This document shows, in pieces, positions 1 through 8,699 of a DNA stretch of 64,000 nucleotides. Position numbers and translations under genes: made by a program. The stretch's first letter is position 1. Each line of letters opens with the position of its first letter. Location of the stretch: positions 1 through 64,000 of the forward strand of contig BGON01000003.1 in assembly GCA_003569265.1 (NCBI GenBank). Direction: 5' to 3'. The notes under the pieces were generated by a model. The model was not told the DNA's origin. It ran no database searches and saw only the letters and a program-made list of their open reading frames with translations. Source of the stretch: Actinomycetota bacterium. GTDB taxonomy: Bacteria; Actinomycetota; Actinomycetes; Nanopelagicales; Nanopelagicaceae.

Positions 1-432
1 GCCCACTTTTATGGAAATGCAGTGGGTTATTCGCTGCAAGATCCAAATGGAAAAGAGCGACTAAGCATGTTTGTAGGTCAAACTTATAATTATGACCGAG
101 ATAAAGGAAACCCACAGAATGCTCGCACTCTTCCAAAGATCATGGCCGAAGGTTCTACGGAGAAAATAACTGCGCTATTCAAAGCAATTGAGAATCCTGG
201 AGGTGGAGGAAGTCCAAGCAGTTGTTATTTATTGGGTGGTCTTGCATTTGAAGCACTTACTGCTTCATATGGCAAGAGAAAATTGCAGCATTCATGTCAA
301 GTTTCAAAAGTTCCAAAGATTGGAAAGCAAACTTCTTATCCACTTTTGGTATTGAAGTTTCGACATTCTACGAAAGTTAACTCCTTACCTGGCATATTGG
401 GGATCAAAGATGCTTTGAAAATCAAGGCATAA
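1..432 (+). CDS. Hypothetical protein, 3' part only
   Basis: The frame is open from base 1 to a TAA at 430-432, so this is the C-terminal 143 residues of a gene that starts before the window. An internal GTG at 22 is not a convincing start because the reading frame continues upstream. The segment is rich in Gly, Ser, Lys and Tyr, has a GGGGSPSS stretch and two Cys, and shows no membrane segment. I do not recognise the family. It is followed by about 95 bases without a gene and then a tRNA on the other strand. Coding status is supported by the uninterrupted frame and normal composition only. Confidence 0.5.
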   Translation, partial: AHFYGNAVGYSLQDPNGKERLSMFVGQTYNYDRDKGNPQNARTLPKIMAEGSTEKITALFKAIENPGGGGSPSSCYLLGGLAFEALTASYGKRKLQHSCQVSKVPKIGKQTSYPLLVLKFRHSTKVNSLPGILGIKDALKIKA

Positions 433-526
433 GTTTTGATATAAAGGTTTGGCAGATATATCCACTATTCAAGGGTTTGAACCACATCCAAGGTTTGGAC
501 ATAGAACTCGGATTTACCTACATAAG

Positions 527-599
527 TGGGTGGTGAGGGACTCGAACCCCCGACCCGGTGATTAAGAGTCACCTGCTCTACCAACTGAGCTAACCACCC
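527..599 (-). tRNA. tRNA-Lys (CUU)
   Basis: Read on the minus strand it folds into a full cloverleaf: a 7-bp acceptor stem (GGGTGGT with ACCACCC), D arm TAGCTCAGTTGGTAGAGCA, anticodon stem GGTGA/TCACC with loop CTCTTAA giving anticodon CUU, and T arm with GGTTCGAGTCC. The discriminator is A, and CCA is not encoded. Confidence 0.95.
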
Positions 600-694
600 G
601 AGGCACACAGGCGCCGGAAACGCTTGAATGCAGGTGGAAACCTATCAGCAAGAGCGGCCTTGCTGCACATCCCCGACACCGCCAAAATGCTCTT

Positions 695-1342
695 ATGAGT
701 CACTGGGAAATAAGGATTGCCCTAGTCCTCACGCTCTTTCTTGCAGGGATTCCAGAAGGTTCTAGCGCTGCAACCCCAACAGTTTCAGATGTGATTGCAA
801 CGATGGCAGTAAAGGGCCGTGCTCCAAAGACTGGATACACACGAGAACAGTTTGGTGCAGCTTGGAAAGATGTGGATGGAAATAGCTGTGACACCCGCAA
901 TGACATATTAAAAAGAGATCTCACTGATGTGGTCTATAAAGATCAATGCACGATTCTGAGTGGAATTCTGCCTGATCCATATTCAGGAGAAAGTATTGAT
1001 TTTGTGCGCGGGGTTGGCACAAGCAACGCCGTGCAGATAGATCATGTGGTCGCTCTTTCAAATGCCTGGCAAACAGGTGCTTTCAAGTTAACTCTTGAAA
1101 AGCGCACCGCTTTTGCAAATGATCCACTGAATCTTTTAGCAGTTAAAGGTGTATTGAATTCGCAAAAAGGTGATGGCGATGCAGCAACGTGGTTGCCACC
1201 CAAGAAGAGTTATCGCTGTGCCTATGTTGCACGACAGGTGGCAGTAAAAGCTAAATATGGTTTGTGGTTAACGGCCCCTGAAAAGGCGGCCATTGTGAAG
1301 ATTATTGCAACGTGCCCAAAACAGGTTGTGCCAAGTAATTAA
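695..1342 (+). CDS. Secreted HNH endonuclease (DUF1524/GmrSD-C type)
   Basis: A 215-residue protein with an N-terminal signal peptide (hydrophobic residues about 8-20, cleavage near GSSAA at about 25). The mature part carries the pattern of actinobacterial secreted HNH nucleases: DHVVAL near residue 117 (the His of the beta-beta-alpha metal fold), then NDPLNLLAV and the N-x-x-K-G-D region near 145-160, and a C-terminal YRCAYV segment. Four Cys could form two disulfides outside the cell. By family it should cut DNA without sequence preference. It stands alone on the plus strand between tRNA-Lys and the convergent ppa gene, with a 15-base gap to ppa. A role in scavenging extracellular DNA for nucleotides and phosphate is inferred, helped by orn and pst nearby. 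ATG 695 gives an intact signal peptide. Confidence 0.85.
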   Translation: MSHWEIRIALVLTLFLAGIPEGSSAATPTVSDVIATMAVKGRAPKTGYTREQFGAAWKDVDGNSCDTRNDILKRDLTDVVYKDQCTILSGILPDPYSGESIDFVRGVGTSNAVQIDHVVALSNAWQTGAFKLTLEKRTAFANDPLNLLAVKGVLNSQKGDGDAATWLPPKKSYRCAYVARQVAVKAKYGLWLTAPEKAAIVKIIATCPKQVVPSN

Positions 1343-1357
1343 CTTAGTGACCAATTT

Positions 1358-1831
1358 TCAATAAGCGCTCGCGGGATCGTTCAATCTCAGCTTGGGCTTC
1401 AATGCATCAACCCAGTTGCCACCTGTAACACTCTTGCCTGGCTCTAGGGCTTTATAGACTTCAAAGAAGTGTTGGATTTCAGAGAGTTCAAACTCTGGAA
1501 CATCCTTTAAATCTTGTAATGATGCTTTGCGAATATCTCCTGCTGCAACACAGAGTAATTTGTCATCTCCGCCAGCCTCATCGCTCATGTTAAACATGCC
1601 AATTGCTCTGCAAGAAACTACGCAGCCTGGAAAAGTTGGTTCATCGAGCATTACAAGAGCATCCAGCGGATCGCCATCAAGGGACAGAGTGTTTTTCACA
1701 AAGCCATAGTCATAGGGATAGCGGGTGGATGTGAAGAGCATGCGATCTAAGCGAATCTCTCCGGTTAAGTGATCGACTTCGTATTTATTGCGACTGCCTG
1801 CTGGGATTTCAATAATGACATCAAAGATCAT
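1358..1831 (-). CDS. ppa: Inorganic pyrophosphatase (family I)
   Basis: A 157-residue soluble enzyme that hydrolyses PPi to two phosphates and so drives biosynthetic reactions forward. Family I marks are clear: N-terminal EIPAGSRNKYE (active-site Lys and Glu), YPYDYGFV near residue 40, and DGDPLDALV near 52-60 with the Asp residues that bind Mg2+, followed by a further Asp region and the K-P-K-L-R end. Length is normal for the short hexameric prokaryotic type. The gene points left. Its 3' end faces the HNH nuclease and its start lies 40 bases from tRNA-His on the same strand. Confidence 0.96.
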   Translation of the reverse strand: MIFDVIIEIPAGSRNKYEVDHLTGEIRLDRMLFTSTRYPYDYGFVKNTLSLDGDPLDALVMLDEPTFPGCVVSCRAIGMFNMSDEAGGDDKLLCVAAGDIRKASLQDLKDVPEFELSEIQHFFEVYKALEPGKSVTGGNWVDALKPKLRLNDPASAY

Positions 1832-1871
1832 TTTTTGCCCAGCTCTCTAGTTAGATTGAAGTAAAAGTTGG

Positions 1872-1945
1872 GGTGAACGACGGGGCTCGAACCCGCGACA
1901 TCCCGGACCACAACCGGGTGCTCTACCAGCTGAGCTACGTCCACC
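1872..1945 (-). tRNA. tRNA-His (GUG)
   Basis: Minus-strand cloverleaf with the extra 5' G typical of tRNA-His (GGTGGACG against CGTTCAC plus a C discriminator that pairs with it). The anticodon stem is CCCGG/CCGGG with loop TTGTGGT, giving anticodon GUG. The T arm is CGGGTTCGAGCCCCG. CCA is not encoded. It lies between ppa and orn in the same orientation. Confidence 0.95.
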
Positions 1946-1966
1946 ATGAGTGGCTAAGTCTACCTG

Positions 1967-2527
1967 TTACTGCTCTTCACCTGGAACAAATACTGCGCTT
2001 CGGTAATACGCAAGTTCTGCAATGGAATCTTGAATATCACCTAATGCGCGGTGGTTGCCCGTCTTTGCCGGGGCGTTGAAGTAGGCCTTGGGATACCAGC
2101 GACGGGCCAACTCTTTTATAGATGAGACATCGATAGTGCGATAGTGCAGGTAGTCATTAAGACGTGGCATGTCGCGAGCAATAAAGGAGCGATCAACTGA
2201 GACGGAGTTACCGGCCAATGGTGATTTTCCAGGCAGAGTGTTTGCACTTTCTAGATATTTAATAATCAAATCCTCTGCCTCTGACACTGAAACACCATTG
2301 GGGATTTCGGTGATTAATCCTGAGGTGGTGTGCATGGCAGTGACGAACTCATTCATTCCGGCTAACTGCTCGGGGCTGGCCTTAATCACCACATCCACCC
2401 CATCACCAATGACGTTTAATTGTGAGTCGGTGACAAGGACGGCAATTTCGACCAGGACGTCTTTTTCGAGGGAGAGTCCGGTCATTTCGCAGTCGATCCA
2501 GATCAGGTTTGCTTGCTCGTTGGCCAT
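1967..2527 (-). CDS. orn: Oligoribonuclease
   Basis: A 186-residue DEDDh 3'-5' exoribonuclease that finishes RNA decay by degrading 2-5-nt oligos, including linear dinucleotides. Exo I is WIDCEMTGL near residue 10 (catalytic Asp and Glu), Exo II lies near NSVSVDRSF at about 108, and Exo III is the NHRALGDIQDS stretch near 158 with catalytic His and Asp. Length matches bacterial Orn (about 180). The start ATG is at 2525-2527. The divergent pstC promoter region lies just beyond it. Confidence 0.96.
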   Translation of the reverse strand: MANEQANLIWIDCEMTGLSLEKDVLVEIAVLVTDSQLNVIGDGVDVVIKASPEQLAGMNEFVTAMHTTSGLITEIPNGVSVSEAEDLIIKYLESANTLPGKSPLAGNSVSVDRSFIARDMPRLNDYLHYRTIDVSSIKELARRWYPKAYFNAPAKTGNHRALGDIQDSIAELAYYRSAVFVPGEEQ

Positions 2528-2556
2528 ATGCCCAACCCTAGGGGGAAAGGGCTCAT

Positions 2557-2597
2557 TTCACCTTTTGTTAACCTTCTAGACATCTTTGGTCTATGTA
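2557..2597 (+). promoter_or_regulatory. PHO-box-like repeats and promoter before pstC
   Basis: TTCACC at 2557-2562 and TTAACC at 2568-2573 repeat with an 11-base period, the phasing of actinobacterial PhoP sites (GTTCACC-type units). A -10-like TATGTA lies at 2592-2597, 18 bases after the second unit, so the repeats cover the -35 position as expected for a PhoP-activated promoter. pstC starts 32 bases downstream. The repeats are seen; binding by PhoP is inferred, and no phoP gene is in the window. Confidence 0.55.
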
Positions 2598-2628
2598 AAG
2601 AATCCTGAATAGAGACAGGATTCCGACC

Positions 2629-3621
2629 ATGACATTGCTTGAAAACAGGTCGCCCGAGATCCCTGCCCCTCGGGAAATCACCACGAAGCCGCGCCTGTCA
2701 GATCAAATTTTCCGCATCGTTGTAACTATCGGAGGCATGACCTCTCTAGTAATTCTCGGTTTGATTGCACTGTTCCTTTCACTTAAAGGAATAAGTGTCT
2801 TGCGTGTTGAACAGCTCTCCTTCATTACAGAATCTAAATGGGAAGTGTTGCAAGATGCCGAGGGTAAAGTCGCCGAAAGTACTTTCGGTCTTGGCGCAAT
2901 GCTCATTGGTACTTTCTTGTCAGCTTTTATTGCAATTATCGTTGGTGTGCCAATCGCGGTTCTTAGCGCGCTGTACTTAACTTTTTATGCTCGTGGTTCT
3001 GCAAAGAAAATTCTGGTCTCTCTCATCGATCTCATGGCAGCCTTTCCCTCGCTCCTCTTTGGTTTTTGGGGTTTCATAGTTTTGATGGGAAGCGCTGAAT
3101 ACTGGGCAAAACTTCTCAATAAATATCTAGGATTTATACCGTTCTTTGATGTGCCTGCACCTATTTTTGAACGCTCTCCTTTTATTGCAGGTCTTGTACT
3201 GGCAATCATGATTATTCCGATTGTCACAGCGATTTCGCGCGAGATCTTTGATCAAACACCATTGGATCGCGTGCAGGCAGCATATGCATTAGGTGCATCC
3301 AAACTTGCAATGATTCGAGCAGTTGTAATTCCTTATGGCCGTGGCGGTGTAGTGGGTGGGGCGATGTTGGGGCTTGGACGAGCGATGGGTGAAACTGTTG
3401 CTGTCTATACCGTGCTCAACGTTGTCTACCAAATTAACTGGCAAGTGTTATTTGGTGCCGGCGGAAACGTTGCTTCATTGATTCTTCTCAAGTTTGGTGA
3501 GGCTGGACCAGAAGAAGTTAATGCACTTATGGCAGCAGGCCTTGTTTTGTTCCTTCTTACTTTGACCGTAAATGCTATTTCTGACGTGCTCATCAATAAG
3601 TTTGGGAAAAAAGGACGATGA
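2629..3621 (+). CDS. pstC: Phosphate ABC transporter permease PstC
   Basis: A 330-residue inner-membrane permease of the high-affinity phosphate importer PstSCAB. After a 25-residue cytosolic tail come about six hydrophobic helices, with the first near residues 28-50. The ABC-permease coupling loop (EAA-like) is seen around YALGASKLAMIRAVVIPYG, followed by GRAMGETVAVYTVL, the PstC-type signature in which Arg and Glu sit in the membrane path. It overlaps pstA by 4 bases (ATGA), so the two are translationally coupled. The promoter has PHO-box-like repeats. Confidence 0.96.
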   Translation: MTLLENRSPEIPAPREITTKPRLSDQIFRIVVTIGGMTSLVILGLIALFLSLKGISVLRVEQLSFITESKWEVLQDAEGKVAESTFGLGAMLIGTFLSAFIAIIVGVPIAVLSALYLTFYARGSAKKILVSLIDLMAAFPSLLFGFWGFIVLMGSAEYWAKLLNKYLGFIPFFDVPAPIFERSPFIAGLVLAIMIIPIVTAISREIFDQTPLDRVQAAYALGASKLAMIRAVVIPYGRGGVVGGAMLGLGRAMGETVAVYTVLNVVYQINWQVLFGAGGNVASLILLKFGEAGPEEVNALMAAGLVLFLLTLTVNAISDVLINKFGKKGR

Positions 3622-4667
3622 CTCAATCCACTATTCCGAAACCTCAAATGCCTTGGGGCACATCAAAGGCACAGCGAATGGCTACTGCCTCCTTATTAGT
3701 TCTAGCCGGCTTGCTCGCAGGGGCGGCTATAGAACTTACCGGGCTAAGTGGCAAGCTGGGTTTTGCTGCTGCATACTTTTTCTTTGCAAGCCTTGTGATT
3801 TTTGCACAGCAACTGCGGCTTCGTGATTTAGCTGCTGCAAAGGATTCTCTGCTGAGCAGCTTTGCACTTCTTGCGATGACCATCACCTTGATTCCCATTG
3901 TGAGTATCGTTTCAACTGTGGTGCTCAAGGGTTACAAGGGAATCCACTTTGGAATGTTTACCAATGACATGACACAGGCCTCTGTAAATGATCCAGTTCA
4001 GGCAGGTGGACTTTTACATGCATTAGTTGGAACCATCATTATGGTGGGCGGCGCGCTAATTGTTAGTTTCCCAATTGGTCTTTTAACCGCACTTTACTTA
4101 ACTGAGATCCGTGGAAAGTTAGCTCGCCCGATTAAGTTTCTTGTTCAAGCAATGAGCGGTGTTCCATCAATCGTTGCCGGCCTTTTTATCCTTTCGATTT
4201 TAGTTATTCCAATAACTCAGGAGTTAAATGGATTAATGGGCTCATTAGCCTTGAGTATCTTGATGATTCCAACTATTGCAAGAACAGCTGAAGAGATGCT
4301 TCTTTTAATTCCCAATGAGCTTCGAGAAGCTGGAGTAGCACTGGGAGCCACCCAGTGGCGCACAGTTTCTGGCGTGGTGGTTCCTGCTGCCAAGAGCGGA
4401 TTGGTTACTGCGGTAATCCTTGGAATTGCCCGCATCATCGGAGAAACTGCCCCCATTCTTCTTGTTTCAGGCGGAGCAGATGCACTTAACTTCAATCCGA
4501 CTTCAGGGCCTATGGGCTCGCTGCCGTTTTATATTTGGAAAGCTTTTCTTACAGGTGGAACAGAAGAGGCCTATGCAAGAGCGTGGGGCGGAATGCTGAT
4601 CTTGCTCATTCTGATTTTTGTTCTCTTCGGACTTGCCCGGTACTTAAGCGGTAGAAGGGCAGTGTGA
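3618..4667 (+). CDS. pstA: Phosphate ABC transporter permease PstA
   Basis: A 349-residue partner permease to PstC. It has more N-terminal hydrophobic segments than the shortest PstA forms (helices near 20-45 and 48-60) and then the usual six-helix core. The EAA-like loop is around [19 protein letters not shown] (about 236-255), followed by [17 protein letters not shown]. It ends one base before pstB, with no room for a separate promoter. Assignment as PstA rather than a second PstC follows from position and the TAPILL motif. Confidence 0.95.
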   Translation: MTQSTIPKPQMPWGTSKAQRMATASLLVLAGLLAGAAIELTGLSGKLGFAAAYFFFASLVIFAQQLRLRDLAAAKDSLLSSFALLAMTITLIPIVSIVSTVVLKGYKGIHFGMFTNDMTQASVNDPVQAGGLLHALVGTIIMVGGALIVSFPIGLLTALYLTEIRGKLARPIKFLVQAMSGVPSIVAGLFILSILVIPITQELNGLMGSLALSILMIPTIARTAEEMLLLIPNELREAGVALGATQWRTVSGVVVPAAKSGLVTAVILGIARIIGETAPILLVSGGADALNFNPTSGPMGSLPFYIWKAFLTGGTEEAYARAWGGMLILLILIFVLFGLARYLSGRRAV

Positions 4668-4668
4668 G

Positions 4669-5559
4669 ATGACAGTGACAGAGAGTTCAAACAACGATAA
4701 CAATATGGAGAAAAAAATGCAGACAACGACGCCATCATCACTTGCATCAGTTGCAGGTAACCGTGAGCAGCGAGTCCCAGGGACAAGCCTTCTTGGTACG
4801 GGCCTTGAGACACGTGGAGTGCACGCATGGTTTGGTACTAAGCATGTTCTCTCAGATGTTTCATTGGATTTTGCTGCAGGTACTGTCACAGCCTTGATTG
4901 GACCTTCAGGCTGTGGAAAATCAACATATTTGCGAACCCTTAACCGCATGCATGAATTCATTCCAACAGCAGCACTTGCCGGTGAAGTTCTACTCGACGG
5001 ACAAGATATTTACGCCCCTGGAACAGATGTTACAAAGATCCGTCTTCGCGTTGGAATGGTTTTTCAGAAGCCAAACCCTTTCCCTTCAATGACTATTGGA
5101 GAAAATGTTTTATCTGGACTCAAGCTTGCTCAGATAAAGAAAAGCAACACAGATGAGCTTCTCGAGTCTTGTCTGCAACGTGCAGGTCTGTGGAATGAGG
5201 TTAAAGATCGCCTTGGCGAGCACGGAGGCGCACTCTCTGGTGGCCAGCAACAACGTCTATGTATTGCACGCGCCTTGGCCGTAGAGCCTCAAGTTCTTTT
5301 GATGGATGAGCCATGCTCGGCCCTTGACCCAGGATCTACATTTAGAATTGAACAGACAATCTCAGAGTTGGCCAAATCAATGACTATCGTCATTGTTACT
5401 CACAATATGCAGCAGGCCGCTCGCGTTGCCGATTACACAGCCTTCTTCTTATCTGACGGTGGCCCGGGAGTCATGGTTGAGACCGCCCCAACGAGCAAAA
5501 TCTTCTCGAATCCAAGTGATAAGCGCACCGAGGACTACGTTACAGGCCGCTTCGGATGA
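4669..5559 (+). CDS. pstB: Phosphate ABC transporter ATPase PstB
   Basis: A 296-residue ATPase that powers PstCA. Walker A is GPSGCGKST near residue 80, the Q-loop is FQKPNPFP (a PstB hallmark) near 128, the signature is LSGGQQQR near 184, Walker B is LLMDEP near 207, and the switch His is in VTHNMQQA near 244. The N-terminus is about 40 residues longer than usual and polar (Asn/Ser/Thr-rich). ATG 4669 follows pstA by one base, but a later start such as ATG 4705 or 4717 would give a more typical length. It ends 8 bases before the repeats that precede pstS. Confidence 0.95.
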   Translation: MTVTESSNNDNNMEKKMQTTTPSSLASVAGNREQRVPGTSLLGTGLETRGVHAWFGTKHVLSDVSLDFAAGTVTALIGPSGCGKSTYLRTLNRMHEFIPTAALAGEVLLDGQDIYAPGTDVTKIRLRVGMVFQKPNPFPSMTIGENVLSGLKLAQIKKSNTDELLESCLQRAGLWNEVKDRLGEHGGALSGGQQQRLCIARALAVEPQVLLMDEPCSALDPGSTFRIEQTISELAKSMTIVIVTHNMQQAARVADYTAFFLSDGGPGVMVETAPTSKIFSNPSDKRTEDYVTGRFG

Positions 5560-5567
5560 CACCTGTT

Positions 5568-5600
5568 GTTCACTTAAGGTAAGGCTTCTGTTCACCAACA
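5568..5600 (+). promoter_or_regulatory. PHO-box-like repeats before pstS
   Basis: GTTCAC occurs at 5568-5573 and again at 5590-5595, exactly 22 bases apart (two 11-base turns), with a degenerate unit between. The second copy reads GTTCACC, the core of actinobacterial PhoP boxes. A -10-like TAGATT lies at 5609-5614. This suggests pstS has its own phosphate-starvation promoter in addition to read-through from pstCAB, which fits the need for excess binding protein. Regulator identity is inferred. Confidence 0.55.
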
Positions 5601-5673
5601 CCTTGCCTTAGATTAACTTGGCCTAAGTAGTTTTCCTTTCGTAAACGTCTTACCCTCCTACGAAAGGTATTAA

Positions 5674-6822
5674 ATGAAGTTTTCAATTAAGGCAAAGGCA
5701 CTTGTTATTGCCGCGTTAATCGCAGTTTCATCTGCGCAACCAGCACACGCTGTTGATCTAGCTGGCTCAGGTGCATCATTTGTGGTTCCTCTAGTAGAAG
5801 CTTGCAAAGCAGGCTTTGCTAAGAAGACCGGTCACTCATATGTTTACACTTCAACCGGTTCAGGAACAGGCAAGAACAACTCCGACAATAAAATTGGAGA
5901 TTTTTGGTTTTCAGATTCAGCACACACAGGCGCCAACAAGCGCTCAACAATTTTCCATGCACCAATCGTTGCTGCTCCAATTGCAGTTCTAGTTAACCTA
6001 CCTGCAAAGAAGGACATCTACCTTTCTTCAGCTACAGTTGCAAAGATCTTCGCTGGTCAAATTACAAAGTGGAACGATCCAGCGATCGTTGCTGATAACA
6101 ACCGCTCTGTAAAGTCAACTGTTTACAAGAAGACTGCATCAGGAAACGTTGCTGTGGACAAGGACGGTAAGCCAATTGTTCTTCGTGAAGCTGTAAAAAC
6201 CATTTACTACACACTTCCTGACAAGCCAATCAAGGTTGTTTTCCGTTCAGACACTTCAGGAACTTCAAACAATTTCACACGCTTCATGAATGGTGTGGCT
6301 CCAACAGTGTGGACAAAGCCAGCTAACGATGCATTCACAACTGCCTTCCCAGGAAACATCAACGACACTGCAAACATCGGTCGCATTGTTGGTGCAAATG
6401 GTTCACAGGGTGTTGCAACACTTGCTTCAAAGTCTCCATACTCAATCACATATGCAGAAAAGCAATGGGGAACATCATTTGGTCTGCGTGCTGCATACAT
6501 TGGTAACGCATCAGGTAACTTCACATACCCAGATTCAGCTGCAACATCAGCGTTCCTAGGTGAGGCAAAGCAAGCTGCTGACGGAATTGTTACTTTTGAC
6601 TACAACACGAAGGTGGCAGGGGCATACCCAATTGGAGTTGTCAGCTACATGTTGCTAGAGACTTCATATGCAGACAAGGCAAAGGGAGCAGCTGTTGTTC
6701 AAGTTGCTGAGTACCTCTTGTCACCAGAGTGTTCACTAGGTGCAGCCTCGACCGGCTTCATTGTTATCGAAGGAACATTCCTCGCTAAGGCGAAAGAACT
6801 AATCGCTCGAGCAAACAAGTAA
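5674..6822 (+). CDS. pstS: Phosphate-binding protein PstS
   Basis: A 382-residue substrate-binding protein. The signal peptide ends near AQPAHA (residue about 26) with a type I site. There is no Cys at the mature N-terminus, so it lacks the lipobox most Gram-positive PstS proteins have. Phosphate-ligand regions are recognisable: LAGSGASF near 29-36, TGSGTGKNN near 61-69, DFWFSDSAHTG near 76-86, and RSDTSGTSNNFTRF near 191-204. A good ribosome site (GAAAGG) lies 8 bases before ATG. In most bacteria pstS leads the operon; here it is last, 114 bases after pstB, with its own likely promoter. A strong terminator follows. Confidence 0.94.
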   Translation: MKFSIKAKALVIAALIAVSSAQPAHAVDLAGSGASFVVPLVEACKAGFAKKTGHSYVYTSTGSGTGKNNSDNKIGDFWFSDSAHTGANKRSTIFHAPIVAAPIAVLVNLPAKKDIYLSSATVAKIFAGQITKWNDPAIVADNNRSVKSTVYKKTASGNVAVDKDGKPIVLREAVKTIYYTLPDKPIKVVFRSDTSGTSNNFTRFMNGVAPTVWTKPANDAFTTAFPGNINDTANIGRIVGANGSQGVATLASKSPYSITYAEKQWGTSFGLRAAYIGNASGNFTYPDSAATSAFLGEAKQAADGIVTFDYNTKVAGAYPIGVVSYMLLETSYADKAKGAAVVQVAEYLLSPECSLGAASTGFIVIEGTFLAKAKELIARANK

Positions 6823-6844
6823 TCTAAAAACTCAATAACTAGAT

Positions 6845-6884
6845 AAAAGAACCCAGGGCCGCGAGGGTAGCCCTGGGTTCTTTT
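6845..6884 (+). terminator. Rho-independent terminator after pstS
   Basis: A perfect inverted repeat, AAAAGAACCCAGGGC at 6845-6859 and its complement at 6870-6884, with a 10-base loop and a run of T at the 3' end. It lies 23 bases after the pstS stop. Being AT-flanked on both sides, it may also stop transcripts from the leftward tRNA-Arg side. Confidence 0.92.
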
Positions 6885-6901
6885 ATGTTTTAAAACTGAT
6901 G

Positions 6902-6975
6902 CGCGCCTGGCAGGAATCGAACCTGCGACAACCCGCTTAGAAGGCGGGTGCTCTATCCGACTGAGCTACAGGCGC
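6902..6975 (-). tRNA. tRNA-Arg (UCU)
   Basis: Minus-strand cloverleaf: acceptor GCGCCTG/CAGGCGC with a G discriminator, D arm TAGCTCAGTCGGATAGAGCA, anticodon stem CCCGC/GCGGG with loop CTTCTAA giving anticodon UCU (reads AGA/AGG), and T arm CAGGTTCGATTCCTG. CCA is not encoded. Confidence 0.95.
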
Positions 6976-7031
6976 CTGTAGGGGGTCGTGAATGCTAAGT
7001 CTACCGACACATAACGATAAGGTTTCATCTT

Positions 7032-8699
7032 ATGGCTGAGTTCATTTACACGATGAAGAAGGCGCGTAAAGCGCATGGTGACAAGGTCATCCTTGATGAC
7101 GTCACGATTATGTTTTATCCAGGGGCCAAGATTGGCGTGGTCGGACCTAACGGTGCCGGTAAGTCCACAGTTCTTCAGATCATGGCTGGATTACAGCAAC
7201 CTTCAAATGGTGAGGCATACATAACTCCCGGTTACACCGTTGGAATCTTACTTCAAGAGCCTCAGTTAAATGAATCTAAAAACGTCATTGATAACGTTAA
7301 AGAAGGCGTGGCAGAAACAGTTGCAATGCTTGATCGCTTCAATGCAATTAGTGATGAGATGTCTAGCCCAGATGCTGACTATGACAAGTTATTGGCTGAA
7401 ATGGGTGAGCTACAAGAACAACTCGATCACCGCAATGCTTGGGAGTTAGATTCACAGTTAGAACAAGCTATGGATGCACTTCGTTGCCCACCGGCTGATG
7501 CCGATGTCTCTGTTTTATCTGGTGGTGAAAAGCGCCGTGTGGCGTTGTGCAAACTACTCTTGCAAGCCCCAGATCTACTACTTCTTGATGAGCCAACTAA
7601 CCACCTAGATGCTGAATCTGTATTGTGGTTAGAACAACATTTAAATAAATATGTTGGCGCCGTAGTTGCGATCACGCACGATAGATATTTCTTGGACAAT
7701 GTTGCTCAATGGATCCTAGAACTCGACCGTGGTCGTGCCTATCCTTATGAAGGCAACTACACCACCTACCTTGAAACAAAGTCAGCGCGTTTAAAGGTTG
7801 AAGGCCAAAAAGATGCCAAGCGCGCAAAGCGTTTAACTGAAGAGCTTGAATGGGTGCGCCAGAACGCTAAGGGCCGCCAAGTTAAATCTAAAGCCCGTCT
7901 TGCCCGCTATGAAGAGATGGCAGCGGAAGCTGACAAGATGCGCAAACTCGATTTTGAAGAAATCCAGATTCCACCTGGACCACGTCTAGGTAATGTTGTT
8001 GTTGAAGTGGAGAATCTGACTAAGGGCTTTGGTGATCGTATTCTCATCGATGGACTTTCCTTTACGTTGCCACGCAATGGAATTGTGGGAGTCATTGGGC
8101 CAAATGGCGCCGGTAAAACAACGCTGTTTAAGACTCTGCTCGGTCTTGAGACACCAGATTCTGGAACTGTGAAGATTGGTGAAACTGTAAAGATTTCCTA
8201 CGTCGATCAGTCCCGTGGTGGCCTTGATCCAAAGAAAACTCTCTGGGAAGTTGTCTCTGATGGCCTTGATTTCATTAAGGTCGGCCAAGTGGAAATGCCT
8301 TCACGTGCCTATGTTTCTTGCTTTGGTTTTAAAGGCCCGGATCAACAAAAGCCAACTGGAATTTTATCGGGAGGTGAGCGCAACCGTTTGAACTTGGCTC
8401 TCACACTTAAGCAAGGTGGAAACCTATTACTCCTGGATGAGCCAACAAATGATTTAGATGTTGAAACTCTGGGCTCACTAGAAAACGCACTTCTAGAGTT
8501 TCCTGGCTGCGCTGTGGTTATCTCCCACGATCGATGGTTTCTTGACCGCGTAGCAACTCACATCTTGGCCTATGAGGGTGATTCAAAATGGTTCTGGTTT
8601 GAAGGAAACTTCGAATCCTATGAAGCAAATAAGATTCAAAGATTGGGAGCAGATGCGGCACGTCCACATCGCGTTACATATAGAAAGTTGACTCGATAA
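7032..8699 (+). CDS. ettA: ABC-F translation factor EttA
   Basis: A 555-residue soluble ABC-F ATPase with two nucleotide-binding domains and no membrane part. It binds the ribosomal E site and gates entry into elongation according to the ATP/ADP ratio. Domain 1 has GPNGAGKST (about 38), LSGGEKRR (about 162) and LLLLDEPTNHLD (about 182). The arm/linker region with many charged residues spans about 240-300. Domain 2 has GPNGAGKTT (about 354), LSGGERNR (about 446) and LLLDEPTNDLD (about 467). Full-length N-terminal PNGAGKS/EPTNHLD and the 555-aa size match EttA rather than Uup. The thioesterase gene starts on the base after its TAA. Confidence 0.94.
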   Translation: MAEFIYTMKKARKAHGDKVILDDVTIMFYPGAKIGVVGPNGAGKSTVLQIMAGLQQPSNGEAYITPGYTVGILLQEPQLNESKNVIDNVKEGVAETVAMLDRFNAISDEMSSPDADYDKLLAEMGELQEQLDHRNAWELDSQLEQAMDALRCPPADADVSVLSGGEKRRVALCKLLLQAPDLLLLDEPTNHLDAESVLWLEQHLNKYVGAVVAITHDRYFLDNVAQWILELDRGRAYPYEGNYTTYLETKSARLKVEGQKDAKRAKRLTEELEWVRQNAKGRQVKSKARLARYEEMAAEADKMRKLDFEEIQIPPGPRLGNVVVEVENLTKGFGDRILIDGLSFTLPRNGIVGVIGPNGAGKTTLFKTLLGLETPDSGTVKIGETVKISYVDQSRGGLDPKKTLWEVVSDGLDFIKVGQVEMPSRAYVSCFGFKGPDQQKPTGILSGGERNRLNLALTLKQGGNLLLLDEPTNDLDVETLGSLENALLEFPGCAVVISHDRWFLDRVATHILAYEGDSKWFWFEGNFESYEANKIQRLGADAARPHRVTYRKLTR

